From contig BPGV01000001.1 in assembly GCA_026003215.1 (NCBI GenBank), positions 337,570 through 401,569 of the forward strand: a stretch of DNA of 64,000 bases. The letters run 5' to 3'. The stretch comes from Bacteroidia bacterium. GTDB lineage: Bacteria > Bacteroidota > Bacteroidia > SpSt-205. The notes under the pieces are model-generated. The model did not search any database. It worked only from the letters and a program-made list of their open reading frames with translations, and was not told the DNA's origin. Shown here in pieces: positions 60,221 to 64,000 of the stretch (the first letter of the stretch is position 1; every line of letters starts with the position of its first letter). Position numbers and translations under genes: made by a program.

Positions 60221-60878
60221 CCTCCTTACGCTGGGCAACTTAGCGGCAGGGAGCTGGGCCATCGCCCTGAGTTATAGGCAAGCCTGGGACCTCTTCGCAG
60301 GAGCTATCCTTGTAGCGATGCTGTGCGATTGGTTAGATGGATTTATTGCGCGCTGGCTCAAAGCCGAAAGCCCTATCGGTAAAGAACTGGATTCTTTGGC
60401 TGACTTAGTAAGCTTTGGTATAGCACCTGCTTTCGGACTGTATAACTACCTAAAAGAACCCCTTCCTACCCTTCCTTACGGAAATGAAGCGCGTTTCTGG
60501 ATGGTAATGGCGCCCTTTCTCCTGCCACTTTTAGCGGCCTGGCGCCTTGCTCGTTTTAATGTAGAAGCCCCCTCTTCTATGCGCTTTTTTGAAGGGTTAC
60601 CTACCCCTGCCCATGGCGCTTTTTGGGCGGCGTGGTTGCTTACCCATCCGACTGGCCTATGGATCCATCCCCTTGTTTGGATAGGACAAGTGCTCCTTGT
60701 GGGCATGCTCATGGTGAGTCGTTGGCCTTTCCTTTCCCTCAAAAGCCGGAAAAACCTTAGAGGAGTAGGGGGGCTACTCCTTCTGAGCCTGGGACTACTG
60801 TTTTTGCCGCCTTCTTTTTGGCCTCTCGGGGTATTAGTACTCTATGCAGCGATAAGTCGCCTCTTCCTCTCCTGGTGA
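60198..60878 (+). CDS. pssA: CDP-diacylglycerol-serine O-phosphatidyltransferase
   Basis: A 226-residue membrane enzyme of the CDP-alcohol phosphatidyltransferase family with motif D-x-x-D-G-x-x-A-R-x8-G-x3-D-x3-D complete (DWLDGFIAR, then GKELDSLAD). It makes phosphatidylserine from CDP-diacylglycerol and serine, the route to phosphatidylethanolamine. About seven hydrophobic segments are seen. It overlaps nadD at the start. Confidence 0.92.
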   Translation: MFRRLLPNLLTLGNLAAGSWAIALSYRQAWDLFAGAILVAMLCDWLDGFIARWLKAESPIGKELDSLADLVSFGIAPAFGLYNYLKEPLPTLPYGNEARFWMVMAPFLLPLLAAWRLARFNVEAPSSMRFFEGLPTPAHGAFWAAWLLTHPTGLWIHPLVWIGQVLLVGMLMVSRWPFLSLKSRKNLRGVGGLLLLSLGLLFLPPSFWPLGVLVLYAAISRLFLSW

Positions 60879-60883
60879 AACGC

Positions 60884-60891
60884 TATTTTTG
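60884..60891 (+). promoter_or_regulatory. -7 box of the T9SS cargo gene
   Basis: TATTTTTG matches TAnnTTTG and ends exactly 4 nt before ATG 60896. Confidence 0.6.
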
Positions 60892-60895
60892 CAAA

Positions 60896-62062
60896 ATGCG
60901 TCTTTTCTTAGTAGGCTTTATAGCCATAGGCCTACTGGCCCAACCGCTCCCTGATAGTCTTTGGTATAAGGACACCGCTGGGGATACAACCCTGCGTGTG
61001 TTTTTTCAGACTTTTTCGGAAGGATGGGCAGCCTCTACCTTCAATAAAGAGAATGGCACCTGGCGAGTGCTCGGCACAGACACCCTCTGGATAGACGCTC
61101 AAGAGCGCCTTCTGAAGCACCTAAGGTATATAGACACAGCCTCCCCCCCCGCCAATCCAAGCTTAGCGCCTTTCAGCCAAACGCTTTTTTCCTATCCTAC
61201 TGGGGCCTCTGTGCTTTTTACTACTTATGACTACCTCCCCGAGTCTACGTCTTTTGTACCTCGGCGGCGCTTCCACCTATGGAATACCGCTACTCGCTGG
61301 GACTCTGTACTAAGCAGTCAGGCGGCCGTCTTTGCTTTGGGGTGGAACTTCTACTTGGGCGAGAGACTCTGGCCTTTTCCTGGGCTCACCGACAGGGCTT
61401 TATGGGGAGATAGCTTATTGATAGAAGAGTTTGACCCGTCTTTTGCGCTCTTTGTAGAGGCGGGAGGATACCTCTTCACGAATGCTGCCCTTACCTGCGA
61501 TAGCTTGATGATTTATAATCCTCCCCGCCTATCCCCTATTCCCATGGGGTATTACACCCTATGCCAGGATCCGCAAGGACGCCTCCTGAGCGAACAGGAC
61601 TCCCTCTGCTCGCCCGCAGAGTGCTACGCACAAGAGCGGTTCTTCACCTATGACCCCACAGGTAACCTCACGCAGGATAGCATGGAAATCCGGTTCTACA
61701 CGCCTCAGGGACAATCTTTAGGCAGTGTCACCTGGGTCAGACGCTATCAGTGGTCATCTGCGGGCAGGTTGGCGCGTGCAGAGTATCCCGGGGGCACCTA
61801 TCTTTTATGGTACGGCTCACAGGTAGTGAACCTTGAACACGGGCAGCCTTCTCCGCCGCAGCTTTTGCAGCGAGGGAAAGAAATAACTCTCACAGGCCTT
61901 CGCGCCGGCACTCCTCTACGCCTATACAACGTTCATAGTCAGCTACTCTGGGAAGAGATTTTAGGCCCAGAAGGGAAGATTAGCTTGCCGGAGAACCTCC
62001 CCTGGGGCATATATATCCTCATGGGAGGTGCACACGTATGGAAGCTCTTCCTCCATCCGTGA
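60896..62062 (+). CDS. T9SS cargo protein, unknown function
   Basis: A 388-residue exported protein. The signal peptide is RLFLVGFIAIGLLAQ. The middle has strand-turn repeats of the kind RLLSEQDSLC and FTYDPTGNLTQDS, similar to RHS/YD-like linear repeats but not typical, with Cys pairs. The last 75 residues (GTPLRLYNVHSQLLWEE; LPWGIYILMGG) look like a type A sorting domain. No enzymatic motif is seen. It converges on the TPR-CHAT gene with a 13-nt gap. Confidence 0.72.
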   Translation: MRLFLVGFIAIGLLAQPLPDSLWYKDTAGDTTLRVFFQTFSEGWAASTFNKENGTWRVLGTDTLWIDAQERLLKHLRYIDTASPPANPSLAPFSQTLFSYPTGASVLFTTYDYLPESTSFVPRRRFHLWNTATRWDSVLSSQAAVFALGWNFYLGERLWPFPGLTDRALWGDSLLIEEFDPSFALFVEAGGYLFTNAALTCDSLMIYNPPRLSPIPMGYYTLCQDPQGRLLSEQDSLCSPAECYAQERFFTYDPTGNLTQDSMEIRFYTPQGQSLGSVTWVRRYQWSSAGRLARAEYPGGTYLLWYGSQVVNLEHGQPSPPQLLQRGKEITLTGLRAGTPLRLYNVHSQLLWEEILGPEGKISLPENLPWGIYILMGGAHVWKLFLHP

Positions 62063-62075
62063 AAGAAGGGCTGTA

Positions 62076-64000
62076 TCACCGCATCAGCACAAAAGCCCCC
62101 CAATAGTACGGCTCCCTATACCGCTCTCTAAACTCCCGCACTACCGCCTCGTATGCTTGGTCTATCCTCTCGGCTTTCCAGCCAGCTTCACCCCAGCGCT
62201 GGTAAAAACGCTCCATAAATGCCCGTGTCGCCGCATCATCCACTTGCCATAACGCCGCCATCACCCGAGACGCTCCCGCTTCCAAAAACGCCCGCTGCAA
62301 ACCATACAAACCCTCCCCCTTTATCTCCCCGAGACCTGTCTCACACGCCGACAATACCACCAAGTCCGTGCCGAGGAGGTTCATCCCGCTGGCCTCCTTG
62401 GCCGTCAGGCGGCCGTCCTCTACCCCCGCCGGCGGATACACACTATCCCACACCGCCGCCTGCGCAAATAACAAACCCGATCCCAACAAGCCACTCTCCA
62501 CAGTAGGATCATAATACCCATGCGTCGCTATATGTAGTACGCGCGGGGATACTGTCCCTTTCACCACCTCCTCCTGGGCTCCGGCCCCTGTCACCGCCTC
62601 CACGCCTAAAAGTGCTGCCACCCTCTGTGCCTCGGCCTCTGCCCCGGGAAGTGGCGGTATCCCATAGGCAAAAAAACGACTACCACGCACCGGCTGTCCC
62701 GACGGCACCTGCCCACCAAAATCCGGACCCCCTACCACCACGGACCTTTTGCCTTCAAGCCGTCGCTTATTCCCTATTAGACGACGACTGCTTGCCACAT
62801 AGCTCACCCCATACCGCTCTATCACATACCGCCGCCCATCATACAGCGTACCTACATTCACTCGATAATACACCCCGTCCGACGACACATACACCCGCTT
62901 GACTCCCCTCGGAAGGAGGCTATCCACCGGCGCCCACAGCGCCTCGTACGCCTTCCCACTCACCTGTGCGCCCGGCGAGCGCAGTAACTCATACACTCTC
63001 TCCCACCGTTCCTCTTCCGCCTCCTCCATCCGTCGTACCAACAGCCGCACATCTACCCCCCGCCGCCCCGGCGTCAAAATATAGTACAGGTACCACACCG
63101 TGTCCTTCTGGGCCAAGCGCACTACCTCCACCACCGCCTCTCCCCGCCGCAGCGCAGGCTCCCCTTCCCGCTCTACATCCGGCAAAAAGCTCCGCACCTC
63201 CGGCAAACGCCGGGCCAGCTCCCCCTCTACTGCCTCTGACTCCCGCTGCACGCTGCTGGCCTGCTCGTAGTCTTCCCGTAGCATCAGCGCCGCATACTGC
63301 TGCGTGAGCCGTAGCCACCGTCTATACAAACCCTGCGTAACGCTATCTCCACTCTGCTCCGCCAAGTACCTAAGTCCCTCCGTAGAACTGAGCACCAGGC
63401 CTTTCACGCTCCGAGCTGTACGATACCCCAGCCGCAAGAGCACAGGATTAGCTACGCCTCGTGACGCCACATATCGCTGAAACACCCCAAAATGCCACAT
63501 AAGCTCATTCTCTAAGAAAGTTAGCTGATGAGCTCCAGCCAGCCCTACAAACTCTCGCCGGATAAGACGAAATACACTCATTATCACCTGATACCACAAA
63601 TCATCCGCAAGCTCATACTTCCCCAACAAAGCATATGTCTCCGCCGCATTATGAAGGTACCGCAGATAGTCTGAATGATCTTTGCCTAAAACTCCATAAG
63701 AGATATCTAAGACTATTTTGTATAAACTCTCCGCTTCTACATATCTACCCTGACTTTTATATACATTTGCCAAATTAAATAGAGAACCTAAATAATCTGG
63801 ATGTTTAGGTCCAAGAGAGCGGTATCTTATCTGAACTACCATCTTCTGCAAACTCTCAGCTTCTTCATACCGACCTTGAGCACGATATCCTGTGGCTAAG
63901 TTATTGAGAGAGTTCAAGTAATCTGGATGCTCTCCACCCAGCAGAACATATCTTTTAGCTACTATGTGTTTATTTAAGCTTTCAGCCTCTGCATATTTAC
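62076..64000 (-). CDS. TPR-CHAT caspase-like protein (partial)
   Basis: The gene runs off the window end; 641 residues are visible. The N-terminal visible part is a run of tetratricopeptide repeats of the kinesin light chain type (unit G-Y/R-Y-x-E-A-E-S-L, for example NLANVYKSQGRYVEAESL). The C-terminal CHAT domain has the likely catalytic His in HIATHGYYD and Cys in VVLSACETGLGE, then GLQRAFLEAGA and ALWQVDD. CHAT proteases cut proteins on activation by a partner; other TPR-CHAT proteins pair with type III-E CRISPR effectors, but no CRISPR is seen here. The target is unknown. Confidence 0.88.
   Translation of the reverse strand, partial: KYAEAESLNKHIVAKRYVLLGGEHPDYLNSLNNLATGYRAQGRYEEAESLQKMVVQIRYRSLGPKHPDYLGSLFNLANVYKSQGRYVEAESLYKIVLDISYGVLGKDHSDYLRYLHNAAETYALLGKYELADDLWYQVIMSVFRLIRREFVGLAGAHQLTFLENELMWHFGVFQRYVASRGVANPVLLRLGYRTARSVKGLVLSSTEGLRYLAEQSGDSVTQGLYRRWLRLTQQYAALMLREDYEQASSVQRESEAVEGELARRLPEVRSFLPDVEREGEPALRRGEAVVEVVRLAQKDTVWYLYYILTPGRRGVDVRLLVRRMEEAEEERWERVYELLRSPGAQVSGKAYEALWAPVDSLLPRGVKRVYVSSDGVYYRVNVGTLYDGRRYVIERYGVSYVASSRRLIGNKRRLEGKRSVVVGGPDFGGQVPSGQPVRGSRFFAYGIPPLPGAEAEAQRVAALLGVEAVTGAGAQEEVVKGTVSPRVLHIATHGYYDPTVESGLLGSGLLFAQAAVWDSVYPPAGVEDGRLTAKEASGMNLLGTDLVVLSACETGLGEIKGEGLYGLQRAFLEAGASRVMAALWQVDDAATRAFMERFYQRWGEAGWKAERIDQAYEAVVREFRERYREPYYWGAFVLMR

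Noticed and set aside
62076-64000. Type III-E CRISPR (craspase) partner
   Set aside because: No CRISPR repeat or gRAMP-like gene is in the window, and many TPR-CHAT genes are unrelated to CRISPR.

Overview
This window looks like a chromosomal segment of a Bacteroidota bacterium; a lower rank cannot be fixed from it. The evidence is a fused LpxC/FabZ protein, at least six secreted proteins with type IX secretion (T9SS) C-terminal sorting regions, a PorP/SprF-type membrane protein, an OmpA protein with thrombospondin type 3 repeats, and promoters with the Bacteroidota -7 consensus TAnnTTTG. No Shine-Dalgarno sequences stand out. No phage, IS element or CRISPR array was seen.

Layout. 1-7.2 kb: uvrC tail, a DUF721 protein, dnaN with an acyltransferase, rsfS-dedA, a GAF sensor with a lipoprotein and a DUF2007 protein, and gyrB. 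7.2-13.5 kb: cytidine deaminase, a Sua5-DUF488 fusion, an ABC exporter, a flavin reductase-like protein, a YhhN membrane protein, an SDR, tRNA-Asn and a haem lipoprotein. 13.5-19.7 kb: tRNA-Val, rpsA, a PhoD-like secreted protein, tRNA-Phe and ftsK. 19.7-27.5 kb: a seven-gene minus-strand operon joining ftcD, lpxD, lpxC/fabZ, an ABC ATPase, a LysM protein, a dienoyl-CoA reductase-like SDR and a PolX whose polymerase site is degenerate. 27.5-35.8 kb: T9SS cargo with PorP/SprF and a PAS-SpoIIE phosphatase, and a secreted esterase. 35.9-49.2 kb: Ser/Thr kinase, MATE, LolD-type ATPase, ferredoxin, OmpA, HtpG, a GH3/beta-lactamase fusion and a DUF255 protein. 49.2-56.8 kb: an exonuclease, one very large exported protein of unknown function and a T9SS cargo protein. 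56.8-64 kb: a frameshifted thrS, three tandem perfect GC hairpins, gmk-nadD-pssA, another T9SS cargo protein and a TPR-CHAT protease cut by the window end.

Two genome-wide habits explain most gene starts. Transcription-unit heads have a TAnnTTTG-like box ending usually 4-8 nt before the start codon, often exactly 4 nt, which predicts leaderless mRNAs. Internal genes begin at ATGA, GTGA, TGATG or TAATG overlaps or longer overlaps, which predicts translational coupling.

Sequence quality or biology: sixteen single-base insertions, nearly all in homopolymers, break four otherwise intact genes. Twelve fall in 1.2 kb of thrS. Removing them restores each full-length frame. The most likely cause is sequencing error, but the one-sided pattern in an essential gene beside three strong hairpins deserves a check.
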